From: JBCBWG01 sp036804185
Lineage (GTDB): Bacteria; Pseudomonadota; Alphaproteobacteria; Rhizobiales; Hyphomicrobiaceae
Length of the DNA: 56,742 nt
Direction of reading: 5' to 3'
Assembly (NCBI GenBank): GCA_050330095.1
Contig: JBHJOC010000082.1
Coordinates: forward strand, 1 to 56,742
In this document: piece after piece, positions 34,299-42,888 of the stretch
How positions within the stretch are numbered: position 1 is the first letter of the stretch
Layout of the letters: every line of letters starts with the position of its first letter
The notes under the pieces: generated by a model
Databases searched by the model: none
The model's input: only the letters and a program-made list of their open reading frames with translations
Told to the model about the DNA's origin: nothing
Made by a program: the position numbers and the translations under genes

Positions 34299-35648
34299 GT
34301 GAACAACCAACATGCGGTCGCAGGATTAACCTCGCATCGCGCCGGTCCCCTCATCGGCACGATTTCGGTGCCGGGCGACAAGTCGATCTCCATCCGGTCG
34401 CTGCTGTTCGGTGCGCTTGCTCTCGATATGACGGAGATCGCTGGTTTGCTCGAGGGCGAGGATGTCCTCATGACCGCCGGCGCATTGCGCGCGCTGGGCG
34501 TGCCGATCGACAAATCCGGTGATCGTTGGGTTGTGCGTGGGGTTGGCGTCGGTGGGTTCTCTGAGCCCACGGTGGATCTCGACTTCGGGAACTCCGGCAC
34601 GGGCTCACGGCTCGTGATGGGGGCCATTGCTGGCAACGCCATCACGGCGCGCATTGTCGGTGATGCTTCTTTGTCGAAGCGCCCGATGGGCCGGGTGCTT
34701 AAGCCCCTCATCGATATGGGGCTGATCGTCACCCCCGCTGGTGCCGAAAGATTTCCGCTGACGCTTGCCGGCACACTCGACCTGATGCCAACGACGTATC
34801 GTCTGCCGGTCGCCTCGGCACAGGTGAAATCGGCCATCATGATCGCGGGCCTGCACGCCAGCGGCGTGACAACCGTGATCGAACCTGAACCGACGCGAGA
34901 CCATACTGAACGGATGTTGCGTGCCTTCGGTGTCGAGGTCGACGTCAGGACCGATCCAAGCGATGGCGCGCGGCACATTTCGGTTCGCGGCCGCCAGACG
35001 CTCCGCGGCCAAACGGTGCATGTTCCACGAGACCCTAGTTCTGCAGCCTTTCCGGTCGTTGCAGCGATCCTCGTTCCAGGTTCCGACGTGACGATCGAGG
35101 GGGTCCTCGTGAATCCGACCAGGGTCGGGCTTTATCTTACGCTGCAGGACATGGGCGCGGACCTGACGTTTGCTAACGCGCGCGTCGAAGGCGGCGAGCC
35201 TGTCGCCGATATTCGTGTCCGCTCATCTCAGTTGCGTGGTGTCGAGGTTCCGGCCGAGCGCGCACCGACCATGATCGACGAATACCCGATCCTGTCGATC
35301 GCCGCCGCCTTTGCCAGCGGCACGACGACCATGAACGGTCTTGCCGAGCTGAAGGTCAAGGAAAGCGATCGCCTCGCTGCAACGGCAGATGGTCTCGTCG
35401 CCAATGGGATTGATGCGCGGGTCGACGCCGACAGACTTTTGGTCACGGGCATGCGGGACGTGCCGGGGGGCGGCCTTGTCGAGACCCATCTCGATCATCG
35501 GATCGCCATGGCGTTTCTGGTTCTCGGCCTTGCGTCGCAACGCGCTGTCGCAGTCAGTGATGCCAGTCCGATCGCAACCAGCTTTCCCACGTTTCGGGCC
35601 CTGTTCGAGGAGATGGGCGCACGCTTCACCGATGGGGACGGGCGATGA
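34299..35648 (+). CDS. aroA: 3-phosphoshikimate 1-carboxyvinyltransferase (EPSP synthase), class II type
   Basis: 449 aa; joins shikimate 3-phosphate with PEP in the chorismate pathway. GTG 34299 has GAGGG upstream and gives the family N-terminus; the frame to 34194 is rejected. It aligns closely with the Agrobacterium CP4 enzyme: PGDKSIS (Lys28, Ser29, Arg33), GDASLSKRPMGRVL, ASAQVKSA, NPTRVGL, VKESDRLAA, HLDHRIAM. Two positions stand out. Residue 32 is Ile where CP4 has His, and residue 100 is Gly (FGNSGTGSR) where CP4 has Ala, the residue behind CP4 glyphosate tolerance. It is coupled to cmk by ATGA. Confidence 0.95.
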   Translation: MNNQHAVAGLTSHRAGPLIGTISVPGDKSISIRSLLFGALALDMTEIAGLLEGEDVLMTAGALRALGVPIDKSGDRWVVRGVGVGGFSEPTVDLDFGNSGTGSRLVMGAIAGNAITARIVGDASLSKRPMGRVLKPLIDMGLIVTPAGAERFPLTLAGTLDLMPTTYRLPVASAQVKSAIMIAGLHASGVTTVIEPEPTRDHTERMLRAFGVEVDVRTDPSDGARHISVRGRQTLRGQTVHVPRDPSSAAFPVVAAILVPGSDVTIEGVLVNPTRVGLYLTLQDMGADLTFANARVEGGEPVADIRVRSSQLRGVEVPAERAPTMIDEYPILSIAAAFASGTTTMNGLAELKVKESDRLAATADGLVANGIDARVDADRLLVTGMRDVPGGGLVETHLDHRIAMAFLVLGLASQRAVAVSDASPIATSFPTFRALFEEMGARFTDGDGR

Positions 35649-36292
35649 TCATCGCGATCGATGGTCCGGCCGCATCTGGCAAGGGGACGATCGCGCGGCG
35701 TGTCGCCGAGGCATTCGGACTTCGGCATCTGGACACAGGGCTCCTTTACCGGGCTGTTGCACGCGATGTCGCCGAAGCCGGCTTCCCACTCGATAACACG
35801 GAGGCTGCGGTGCGGGCTGCTCTGTGTCTCGACGTCGGGAGCCTTGAGGATCCCGCGCTGAAGACAACGGGCGCTGGAGAGGCAGCCTCGGTCGTTGCAT
35901 CCATCCCGGATGTGCGACGCGCGCTGCTCGAGTATCAGCGCAAATTCGCAGATGCTGCCTCGGGCGCGGTGCTGGACGGACGCGACATCGGGACGGTCAT
36001 CTGCCCCACCGCCACGGTCAAGATCTTTGTCGTCGCCGATGTCGAAGAGCGGGCGCGGCGGCGCTTTCTCGAACTCGAGGCGCGCGGCGAGGCCGTCGCA
36101 TTCAACGATGTTCTGAAAGGCCTCATCGCGCGCGACACACGCGACAGCCAGCGGCCCGACTCCCCGATGCGCGCGGCCGCAGATGCGGTGTTGCTGGACA
36201 CGACCAAGTTGAGTATAGACGCCGCAGTCGAGGCTGCCGTGGAGCTGATCAAGAGGAAGATCGGCCGTCGGGATGGCTTTCCTATCGGGTAA
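35645..36292 (+). CDS. cmk: cytidylate kinase
   Basis: 215 aa; phosphorylates CMP and dCMP. P-loop IAIDGPAASGKGTIARRVA at the N-terminus; nucleotide-binding LDTGLLYRAVA; DGRDIGTVI; the lid region RARRRFLELEARGE and RDTRDSQRPDSPM. The ATG overlaps the aroA stop (ATGA). The 3' end takes part in the hairpin that spans the stop codon upstream of rpsA. The order aroA-cmk-rpsA is common across proteobacteria. Confidence 0.96.
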   Translation: MIIAIDGPAASGKGTIARRVAEAFGLRHLDTGLLYRAVARDVAEAGFPLDNTEAAVRAALCLDVGSLEDPALKTTGAGEAASVVASIPDVRRALLEYQRKFADAASGAVLDGRDIGTVICPTATVKIFVVADVEERARRRFLELEARGEAVAFNDVLKGLIARDTRDSQRPDSPMRAAADAVLLDTTKLSIDAAVEAAVELIKRKIGRRDGFPIG

Positions 36293-36347
36293 GATCTGGA
36301 GCGGTATCGCACTCGCCGAGTGCGGTTAGCGGTAAATCTTCCGATAG
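36282..36347 (+). other. long bulged inverted repeat spanning the cmk stop codon, upstream of rpsA
   Basis: CTATCGG (36282-36288) pairs with CCGATAG (36341-36347), AAGAT with ATCTT, and the tip CGCACTCG-C-CGAGTGCG (36308-36324) is a perfect 8-bp stem. An internal loop carries AGCGGTA on both sides. The remaining 36348-36536 leader shows nothing else. It could be a cmk 3' end or an rpsA leader structure; no T-run follows. Confidence 0.5.
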
Positions 36348-36536
36348 AGTGTGCCATCAAATCAGCGTCTGGTGGTAGGCACCACTCCGCGCAGCCGAGC
36401 ATAATCCAAAACGAACCCAGATCCGCACGCGTGTCGCAGCCGTGAGGCAGCAGGCAGTGTGTGCCGGGGTCCACTTTCATCCGCAGCGGGCGCGCGCCGG
36501 CAGGTACGCGTCCCCCAACCCCTATTCGGAGACTTG

Positions 36537-38252
36537 ATGTCTAGCCCCGCAGCTTCGAAGGACATGAGCCCCTCGCTCGACGAATTCACGGCAATGCTCG
36601 ACGCCACACTCGGACGTGATGTTGCCTACGAAGGCAATGTCGTCCGTGGACGCATCGTCGGCATTGAAAAGGACCTTGCGATCATCGACGTCGGCTTGAA
36701 GATGGAAGGCCGCGTTCCACTGAAGGAATTCGGTGTCGCTGGTCAGCCAGCATCGCTCAGCGTCGGCGATACGGTCGAAGTTTACCTGGAGCGGATCGAG
36801 AATGCTCTCGGTGAAGCTGTGCTATCGCGTGACAAGGCTCGCCGCGAGGAGAGCTGGATCCGTCTCGAGAAGCAGTTCGAGGCTGGTGAGAAGGTCGAGG
36901 GCATTATTTTTTCGAAGGTCAAAGGCGGCTTCACCGTGGATCTCGACGGTGCCGTGGCCTTCCTGCCGGGCAGCCAAGTCGACGTCCGTCCGGTTCGCGA
37001 CGTCACTCCGCTCATGGGTCAGAAGCAGCCATTCCAGATCCTCAAAATGGATCGTCGTCGCGGCAACATCGTCGTATCTCGCCGATCAGTTCTTGAAGAG
37101 ACCCGTGCGGAGCAACGTGCCGACATCGTCGCGCGCCTCGGCGAAGGCCAGCAGATTGACGGTGTGGTCAAGAACATCACCGATTACGGGGCGTTCATCG
37201 ACCTAGGCGGCATCGACGGCCTGCTGCATGTCACAGACATGGCGTGGCGCCGCGTCAACCACCCATCCGAGATCGTCGCGGTTGGCGACACGGTGAAGGT
37301 GCAGATCATCCGCATCAACCAGGACACGCAACGTATCAGCCTTGGCATGAAGCAGCTGCAGTCCGACCCGTGGCTTGGCATCGAGGCCAAGTATCCGATC
37401 GGCAGCCGCTTCAAAGGCAATGTGACGAACATCGCCGATTACGGCGCTTTCGTCGAACTGGAGCCGGGTGTTGAGGGTCTGATCCACGTCTCGGAGATGA
37501 GTTGGACGAAAAAGAACGTCCATCCGGGCAAGATCGTCTCGACGAGCCAGGAAGTGGAGGTGCAGGTTCTCGAGGTCGATTCCAACAAGCGCCGCATCTC
37601 GCTTGGCCTCAAGCAGACGCAGGACAATCCATGGGATGCTTTCCTCGCCGAGCACCCCAAGGATTCGATTGTTGAAGGGCCGATCCGCAACATTACGGAA
37701 TTTGGCCTCTTCATCGGCCTCGACAACGGCGTCGATGGCATGGTGCACCTGTCCGATCTGGACTGGAACAAGGCGGGCGACGAAGCCATCAAGGCCTACG
37801 AGAAAGGCGCCATCGTCAAAGCTGTTGTGCTCGATGTGGATTCAAGCAAAGAGCGCATCTCGCTCGGAATCAAACAGCTTGCTGGCGATCCGCTCGATGA
37901 GATGGCCAAGTTCAAGAAGGGCGATCCCGTCACCTGTCAGGTCGTTGCGGTGCAGGACGGCGGTATCGAAGTGCGTCTCGGCGAGAGCCAGATCACCGCG
38001 TTCGTCAAACGGTCAGACCTGTCTCGCGAGCGCTCCGAACAGCGGCCCGAGCGGTTCGCCATCGGCGACAAGGTCGATGCGGCGGTCATCAACGTCGACC
38101 GCGCCGCACGTCGGATCACCGTTTCGATCAAGGCGCTCGAGATTGCTGAGGAGAAGCAGGCGGTCGCCCAGTTTGGTTCATCCGACTCAGGCGCGTCGCT
38201 CGGTGATATCCTCGGCACAGCACTTCGTCGCCGAGACGAAGACGAAACCTGA
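36537..38252 (+). CDS. rpsA: 30S ribosomal protein S1
   Basis: 571 aa with six S1 (OB-fold) repeats. They begin with VVRGRIVGIEKDLAIIDVG, VEGIIFSKVKGGFTVDL, IDGVVKNITDYGAFIDLGG, FKGNVTNIADYGAFVELEP, VEGPIRNITEFGLFIGLD and VTCQVVAVQDGGIEVRLG. Repeats 3-5 carry the typical RNA-binding GAF/GLF-HVSEMSW pattern. It binds mRNA leaders and helps initiation. ATG 36537 follows GGAGA; the upstream extension to 36459 is rejected. Length is normal for Alphaproteobacteria. A strong terminator follows. Confidence 0.97.
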   Translation: MSSPAASKDMSPSLDEFTAMLDATLGRDVAYEGNVVRGRIVGIEKDLAIIDVGLKMEGRVPLKEFGVAGQPASLSVGDTVEVYLERIENALGEAVLSRDKARREESWIRLEKQFEAGEKVEGIIFSKVKGGFTVDLDGAVAFLPGSQVDVRPVRDVTPLMGQKQPFQILKMDRRRGNIVVSRRSVLEETRAEQRADIVARLGEGQQIDGVVKNITDYGAFIDLGGIDGLLHVTDMAWRRVNHPSEIVAVGDTVKVQIIRINQDTQRISLGMKQLQSDPWLGIEAKYPIGSRFKGNVTNIADYGAFVELEPGVEGLIHVSEMSWTKKNVHPGKIVSTSQEVEVQVLEVDSNKRRISLGLKQTQDNPWDAFLAEHPKDSIVEGPIRNITEFGLFIGLDNGVDGMVHLSDLDWNKAGDEAIKAYEKGAIVKAVVLDVDSSKERISLGIKQLAGDPLDEMAKFKKGDPVTCQVVAVQDGGIEVRLGESQITAFVKRSDLSRERSEQRPERFAIGDKVDAAVINVDRAARRITVSIKALEIAEEKQAVAQFGSSDSGASLGDILGTALRRRDEDET

Positions 38253-38277
38253 GCATTGATCTCGACTTAGCAATTCT

Positions 38278-38318
38278 GCCGCAGCGGCGCCCAAGCGCAC
38301 CGCTGCGGCTTGTTTTTT
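38278..38318 (+). terminator. intrinsic terminator after rpsA
   Basis: Arms GCCGCAGCGG (38278-38287) and CCGCTGCGGC (38300-38309) pair perfectly, followed by TTGTTTTTT. It ends the aroA-cmk-rpsA transcript before sppA. Confidence 0.92.
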
Positions 38319-38426
38319 CTTGGCCGATCCCTGAAACACATCTGGTCGGCGCGCTTGAGATGTTCGGCAGCGCCGATCCTTGTCCCCGCAGGGCGTATCT
38401 CACGCGTTGAGAGAGGTCAGCGTACC

Positions 38427-39383
38427 ATGTCCTTAGACGTTGAGACGGTTCTTGAACGCCGTCGGTTGCGCCGACAGGTCGGAGTCTGGCGTGGCCTGGC
38501 AATACTCGCTGGCGTGATCGTGCTCGCAGCCTACGGGTTCATGAATGCGCGAACGACCGGTGTGATCGGCGCGAGCCAAATCGCGCGCGTCACAGTGAGC
38601 GGCGTGATCACGGATGATCGGAAGCGGCTGAAGCTGCTCGAGCGTATCGCCAATGCCTCGAATGTTCGCGGGGTGATCCTGTTCGTCGACAGCCCTGGTG
38701 GCACGACGACAGGAGGAGAAGGCCTGTTCCTCGCTTTGCGCGAGCTTGCGGCGAAGAAACCCCTGGCTGCACAGTTTGGTACCGTTGCAGCGTCCGCAGC
38801 CTACATTGCTGGGCTCGGCACCGATCACATCGTTGCGCGAGAGAACTCGATCACAGGGTCGGTGGGTGTGATTTTCCAGTGGCCTGAAGTTTCCCAGCTG
38901 CTCGAAAACGTTGGCGTCAAGGTGAACCAGATCAAGAGCGGCACGCTCAAGGCTGAACCATCGCCGTTCGAACCCACCAATCCCGAGGCGCTTTCGGTCG
39001 TGCGCGAGATGGTCGAGGAGAGCCAGTCCTGGTTCGTTGGGCTCGTTGAGCAGCGCCGCAACATCAGAGCTTTGGATGTCGCCGGGCTGACGCAAGGCCG
39101 CGTATTTTCGGGGCGGATGGCCAAGCAACTCGGTCTTATCGACGCGATCGGCGGCGAGGAGGAGGCCGTTGCCTGGATGGTGCGCGAGCGCAATGTGCCA
39201 GAGGGGCTAAAGGTCGTGGATTGGAAACCCGAGGAGCCTTTTTCGCTTTCGTTCGCCCAGAATACCCGAGGCTGGCTCGCTTGGATTCTCGGGTCGGATC
39301 ATCCTTGGGTCACGGCGGCCACGAAGTTGGATGCCCTGGCCCTTGACGGACTACTCTCCGTTTGGCAACCTGCTGAAAAGTGA
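38427..39383 (+). CDS. sppA: signal peptide peptidase SppA, short form
   Basis: 318 aa, one-domain SppA (like Bacillus, half the E. coli length). An N-terminal membrane anchor (GLAILAGVIVLAAYGF, about residues 23-38) precedes a ClpP-fold S49 serine protease. The nucleophile is Ser123 in GTVAASAAYIAG and the general base is Lys175 in KSGTLK; their spacing of 52 matches the Bacillus enzyme. It degrades cleaved signal peptides in the membrane. ATG 38427 is preceded by GAGAGG; the frame opens in the terminator region upstream, which is rejected. Confidence 0.93.
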   Translation: MSLDVETVLERRRLRRQVGVWRGLAILAGVIVLAAYGFMNARTTGVIGASQIARVTVSGVITDDRKRLKLLERIANASNVRGVILFVDSPGGTTTGGEGLFLALRELAAKKPLAAQFGTVAASAAYIAGLGTDHIVARENSITGSVGVIFQWPEVSQLLENVGVKVNQIKSGTLKAEPSPFEPTNPEALSVVREMVEESQSWFVGLVEQRRNIRALDVAGLTQGRVFSGRMAKQLGLIDAIGGEEEAVAWMVRERNVPEGLKVVDWKPEEPFSLSFAQNTRGWLAWILGSDHPWVTAATKLDALALDGLLSVWQPAEK

Positions 39384-39413
39384 GGAATTACAAAGCGTTT
39401 TGGGAGGCCGTGG

Positions 39414-39704
39414 ATGCTGAAGTCTGAGCTCATCAATCGGATCGCGGCGCTCAATCCTCATTTGTACCATCGCGACGTCGAAAAGATCGTGAACGTGGTG
39501 TTCGATGAGATCGTGGAAGCTCTGGCGCGCGGTGAGCGCGTCGAGCTGCGCGGGTTTGGTGCGTTCACGGTGAAGCATCGCGCCCCGCGCACCGGCCGTA
39601 ATCCGAGAACGGGCGAGGCCGTCGACGTCGAAGAAAAGTTCGTCCCGTTCTTCAAGACGGGCAAAGAGCTCCGTGAGCGTCTCAACCTGACGCATTCGTC
39701 CTAA
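39414..39704 (+). CDS. ihfB: integration host factor subunit beta
   Basis: 96 aa HU/IHF-family protein. MLKSELINRIAALNPHLYHRD, VELRGFGAFTVKHR and RTGRNPRTGE (the arm with the intercalating Pro) match IHF beta. With IHF alpha it bends DNA at specific sites. ATG 39414 has GGGAGG 6 nt upstream. The sppA-ihfB-lapA order is conserved. Confidence 0.95.
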   Translation: MLKSELINRIAALNPHLYHRDVEKIVNVVFDEIVEALARGERVELRGFGAFTVKHRAPRTGRNPRTGEAVDVEEKFVPFFKTGKELRERLNLTHSS

Positions 39705-40279
39705 CTCTCAGCACACGTGATGCCTGTCAGCGGTCGCGATATCCCGTGCAGCAGCAACTTGCGTGATGTCTGATTGACGGTTGTTGTCGTGCCGGCACCC
39801 GTTTGCGCTGGAGATCCTGACACAGAATGCCGTTGAACTTTATGCCGTTGAACTTTGCGCACTTTCTCAACGTGCGCGGTTGGCGTCCGGCAGAGCCTCA
39901 TCGATGGCTACGCGACCGAGCCGAAAGGCCATGCGATTGCGCCGTTCCGGGCCCCGGGGTCAATTCGCCGCGACAGGTCTGCCACGTGACAGGCGAGCAC
40001 GTCCGCGTCGGCGGTTGACCATGGTCATCGGCGCACCTTGAAGTCTCGCAGGGATTGGTCGAAGTTTCGCGCGCCGTCGATCGCAGTTCGGCATCCGTCC
40101 CAACTTCTGGCGCAGACATGCGGCGCCCCGCCAAGCTTATCGGCTGACTTGCAGGAAGCACCGCGCTCGGGGCAGATTGGACGACCGACGCGGATTGCGC
40201 GCGCTTCCAGATGGATTGCCAAGTGGATGGCGCGAATTGGTCCGCCGGAGTTGGTCACAGCAGAGAAGGGAAGCTCACA
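39705..40279. other. 575-bp spacer with a 15-bp tandem duplication
   Basis: No coding frame is convincing. ATGCCGTTGAACTTT occurs twice in direct tandem (39827-39841 and 39842-39856). Otherwise nothing was identified. Confidence 0.5.
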
Positions 40280-40681
40280 GTGTTAACGCGGATTTTGTCG
40301 ACAATATTCGCAGTTGCTGCAGCTGGCTTGCTCGTCACACTTGCGCTGGCCAACAGGCATTATGTGAACCTGGTGCTTGATCCCTTCAATCCGGCAAATC
40401 CGGCGCTCTCGGTCGGGATTCCATTTTACTTCTTCCTGATTGGCGCACTGACCCTCGGCGTCATCATCGGTGGACTGTCGGTCTGGATGAGTCAGGGCAA
40501 ATGGCGGCGGATTGCGCGCCAGAGAACCCAGGAGGCGATGCGCTGGAAGGGCGAGGTGGAGCGACTGACCCGCGAGCGTGACGCGCATGTCGCCGCGGCC
40601 AAGCAACTTGCCTCGGCAACGCCCAGCCGTTCGACCGCTTCATCACCGGCGACGATGCCACTCGTCATTGCCGGCCGCTGA
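40280..40681 (+). CDS. lapA: LapA family inner-membrane protein (DUF1049)
   Basis: 133 aa. Two helices (IFAVAAAGLLVTLALANRH; IPFYFFLIGALTLGVIIGGL) with the short NxxxVxLxLDPF loop between them, then a cytoplasmic coiled coil (RRIARQRTQEAMRWKGEVERL). This is the LapA_dom/DUF1049 layout; LapA assists LPS assembly and LpxC control in E. coli. GTG 40280 follows GAAGGGA; the upstream frame is rejected. The Ser/Thr/Ala-rich tail is variable. Confidence 0.85.
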   Translation: MLTRILSTIFAVAAAGLLVTLALANRHYVNLVLDPFNPANPALSVGIPFYFFLIGALTLGVIIGGLSVWMSQGKWRRIARQRTQEAMRWKGEVERLTRERDAHVAAAKQLASATPSRSTASSPATMPLVIAGR

Positions 40682-40743
40682 ACAGTGGATCACCCGTTGT
40701 AGCCGCCTCTGCTCTTGCTCCGGCGCATTCGAGGTAGTCAGCG

Positions 40744-41721
40744 ATGATCATCATCGATGCCGAAGCCGTGGACCGGTTGCTCGCGTATCCTGACCTGGTG
40801 GATATTCTTGCCGACGGCTTCCGCCAGGGCGCAATCACGCCGCTGCGGCACCATCATAGCATGACCTACGAAGACCGGCCGGAGGCGACGCTACTGCTGA
40901 TGCCGGCGTGGACGGCATCCCGGCCGGGGGCTGCAACCGCCGGGCGTCATGCCGGCGTCAAAATCGTCACTGTGGTGCCGGACAACGCCGCACGCTTCGG
41001 CCTGCCGTCGATCGCTGGAAGCTACCTCCTGCTGTCGGCCGAGAACGGGACACCGCTTGCGCTGATCGACGGACCAAAGCTCACCGTTTGGCGTACGGCT
41101 GCTGCAAGTGCGCTTGCGAGCCGCTATCTGTCACGCGCTGATGCGCGCCATCTCGTGATGGTTGGTGCTGGCGCCCTCGCGCCCTACCTCATCCGTGCCC
41201 ATGCCTCTGTGCGTCCCATTGAGCGCGTCACAATCTGGAACCGCACGCGCGCGAATGCAGAGCGCGTTGCGTCCGAACTCTCACGTGCAACTGCGCTCAC
41301 CATTACCGTTACGGATGATCTCGAGCGGGCCGTTCGTGAAGCAGACATCGTCTCGACAGCAACATTGAGTTTCGACCCTCTCGTTCTCGGCGCGTGGCTC
41401 GCGCCCGGTCTGCACATCGACTGCGTCGGTGCGTTCAGGCCTGACATGCGCGAAATCGACAACGAAGCCATTCGCAGAGCGCGGGTCTGGGTCGACACGA
41501 TGGCTGGAGGTCTTGCCGAAGCGGGCGATGTGGTTCAAGCGATCGCTGCCGGCGTTCTGGATGCAGGGGGCGTGATGGGCGATCTCTACGGGCTGACGTC
41601 GGGCCACGCCCCGGTCCGCGCAGACCCGGCTGAGATCACTGTGTTCAAGTCCGTTGGCGCTTCGATCGAGGACTTGTTCGCCGCCGTTCATCTTGTGGAG
41701 CGCGCGAGCGCGCAGTCATAA
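40744..41721 (+). CDS. ornithine cyclodeaminase / mu-crystallin family protein
   Basis: 325 aa. N-terminal substrate domain with PLRHHHSM, and VKIVTVVPDN..GLPSIAG; the Rossmann domain has LVMVGAGALAPYLIRAHA, TIWNRTRANAERVA and IVSTATLS. The overall pattern fits the OCD family, which includes ornithine cyclodeaminase, alanine dehydrogenase and delta-1-pyrroline-2-carboxylate reductase. Substrate cannot be fixed. ATG 40744 has GAGG. It is inserted between lapA and trpF, which are often adjacent. Confidence 0.88.
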   Translation: MIIIDAEAVDRLLAYPDLVDILADGFRQGAITPLRHHHSMTYEDRPEATLLLMPAWTASRPGAATAGRHAGVKIVTVVPDNAARFGLPSIAGSYLLLSAENGTPLALIDGPKLTVWRTAAASALASRYLSRADARHLVMVGAGALAPYLIRAHASVRPIERVTIWNRTRANAERVASELSRATALTITVTDDLERAVREADIVSTATLSFDPLVLGAWLAPGLHIDCVGAFRPDMREIDNEAIRRARVWVDTMAGGLAEAGDVVQAIAAGVLDAGGVMGDLYGLTSGHAPVRADPAEITVFKSVGASIEDLFAAVHLVERASAQS

Positions 41722-41729
41722 TGAGGGGG

Positions 41730-41912
41730 TACTCGTAGCGCTGATCAGAAGTCCCTGCAGCATCCGCAACACACGTTGCCGGGGTCGTCCGCCAGGGTCG
41801 TCCGATCGAAAAGCGGTATAAGAATCATTGACTTGCTAGTACCCTTTGCTTCCCGTCGTCCGTTTCGGCGCCTGATAGGACTGACTGACGAACTACGGAA
41901 AGCGGGTGCTAG
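41730..41912 (-). repeat. structured repeat pair B, copy B5 (with internal expansion)
   Basis: Reading the minus strand it starts CTAGCACCCGCTTTCC and ends CAGGGACTTCTGATCAGCGC. The loop of hairpin 2 is longer than in B2 because a GGACGACCC-like piece is duplicated. It lies between the OCD gene and trpF; the rest of 41913-42180 shows nothing but the trpF ribosome site. Confidence 0.82.
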
Positions 41913-42180
41913 CCGGGCGCACCGCCCGCTCAAGAACCTCAGGTAGGCTCCGTCGCGCATGTCAGGTGTGCGAAAGTGGCCGCCAAACAAAAATGGCTGG
42001 TATGTGTGAGCGGGGTTTGATCGAACATTGCCGCAACGTCGTAAGCTGACGAGAGAGTTCGACATTGTGCCGGGTTGTCGGGTCGGCTCACAAATTCTTG
42101 ACTGCAGGTCCTTGCATGCAGCCGTTTGGCTCAGCCTCGCCTTTTTCACGTAAGCTATTGCCAGCACGAACGGGGAAACC

Positions 42181-42822
42181 ATGTCCGCCCGGGTGAAAAT
42201 TTGCGGGCTCACGACACCTGAATCGATGGAAGCGGCGCTTGACGCGGGAGCGGACTACGTCGGTCTCGTGTTCTATCCTGCTAGCCCGCGGCACATCGAG
42301 TTCAAAGTGGCGCGGGAACTTGCCGCGATGGCGAGTGGAACGGCCGACCTCGTGGCGCTCGTCGTCGACCCAAGCAATCGGCTCATCGGTGAAATTGCAT
42401 CCGAGATCGGGCCTGATTTCATTCAGTTGCACGGCGCTGAGAGCCCCGATCGTGTCGTCGAGATTGCTGAACTCTCGCAGGCTCGCACCATCAAGGCGCT
42501 GGGCGTCACCGATCATGCTGATATCGCGGTAGCAGACAGCTACATCGGCGTTGCCGATCTGATCATGTTCGACGCGAAACCGCCGCCGAACTCGTCGATA
42601 CCGGGCGGCAATGGCATAGCCTTCGACTGGTCAGTGCTGCACAGCGTCAGACCGGGGCTTGACTATATGCTGTCGGGGGGACTGACGCCTGAAAACGTGG
42701 GCGAGGCCATCCGTCAGACAGGCGCACCCGCCGTTGATGTGTCATCCGGCGTCGAGAGGTCTCGCGGCGTCAAGGACGCAGCGCTGATCCGCGCCTTTAT
42801 CGAAGCCGCGAAGTCGGTATGA
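42181..42822 (+). CDS. trpF: phosphoribosylanthranilate isomerase
   Basis: 213 aa TIM barrel; Amadori rearrangement of PRA to CdRP. MSARVKICGLTTPESMEAAL carries the catalytic Cys (KICG); ADYVGLVFYPASPRHIE, FIQLHGAES, LIMFDAKPP (catalytic Asp) and YMLSGGLTPENVGEAI, DVSSGVE are conserved. ATG 42181 has GGGGAAA. It lies 66 bp before trpB. Confidence 0.95.
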   Translation: MSARVKICGLTTPESMEAALDAGADYVGLVFYPASPRHIEFKVARELAAMASGTADLVALVVDPSNRLIGEIASEIGPDFIQLHGAESPDRVVEIAELSQARTIKALGVTDHADIAVADSYIGVADLIMFDAKPPPNSSIPGGNGIAFDWSVLHSVRPGLDYMLSGGLTPENVGEAIRQTGAPAVDVSSGVERSRGVKDAALIRAFIEAAKSV

Positions 42823-42888
42823 TCCTCGGCCAGCGGCGCGTGCGCGCGTTCGCGTTACCAGTCCGTTCTACACCTGTGAGGTTTACCG

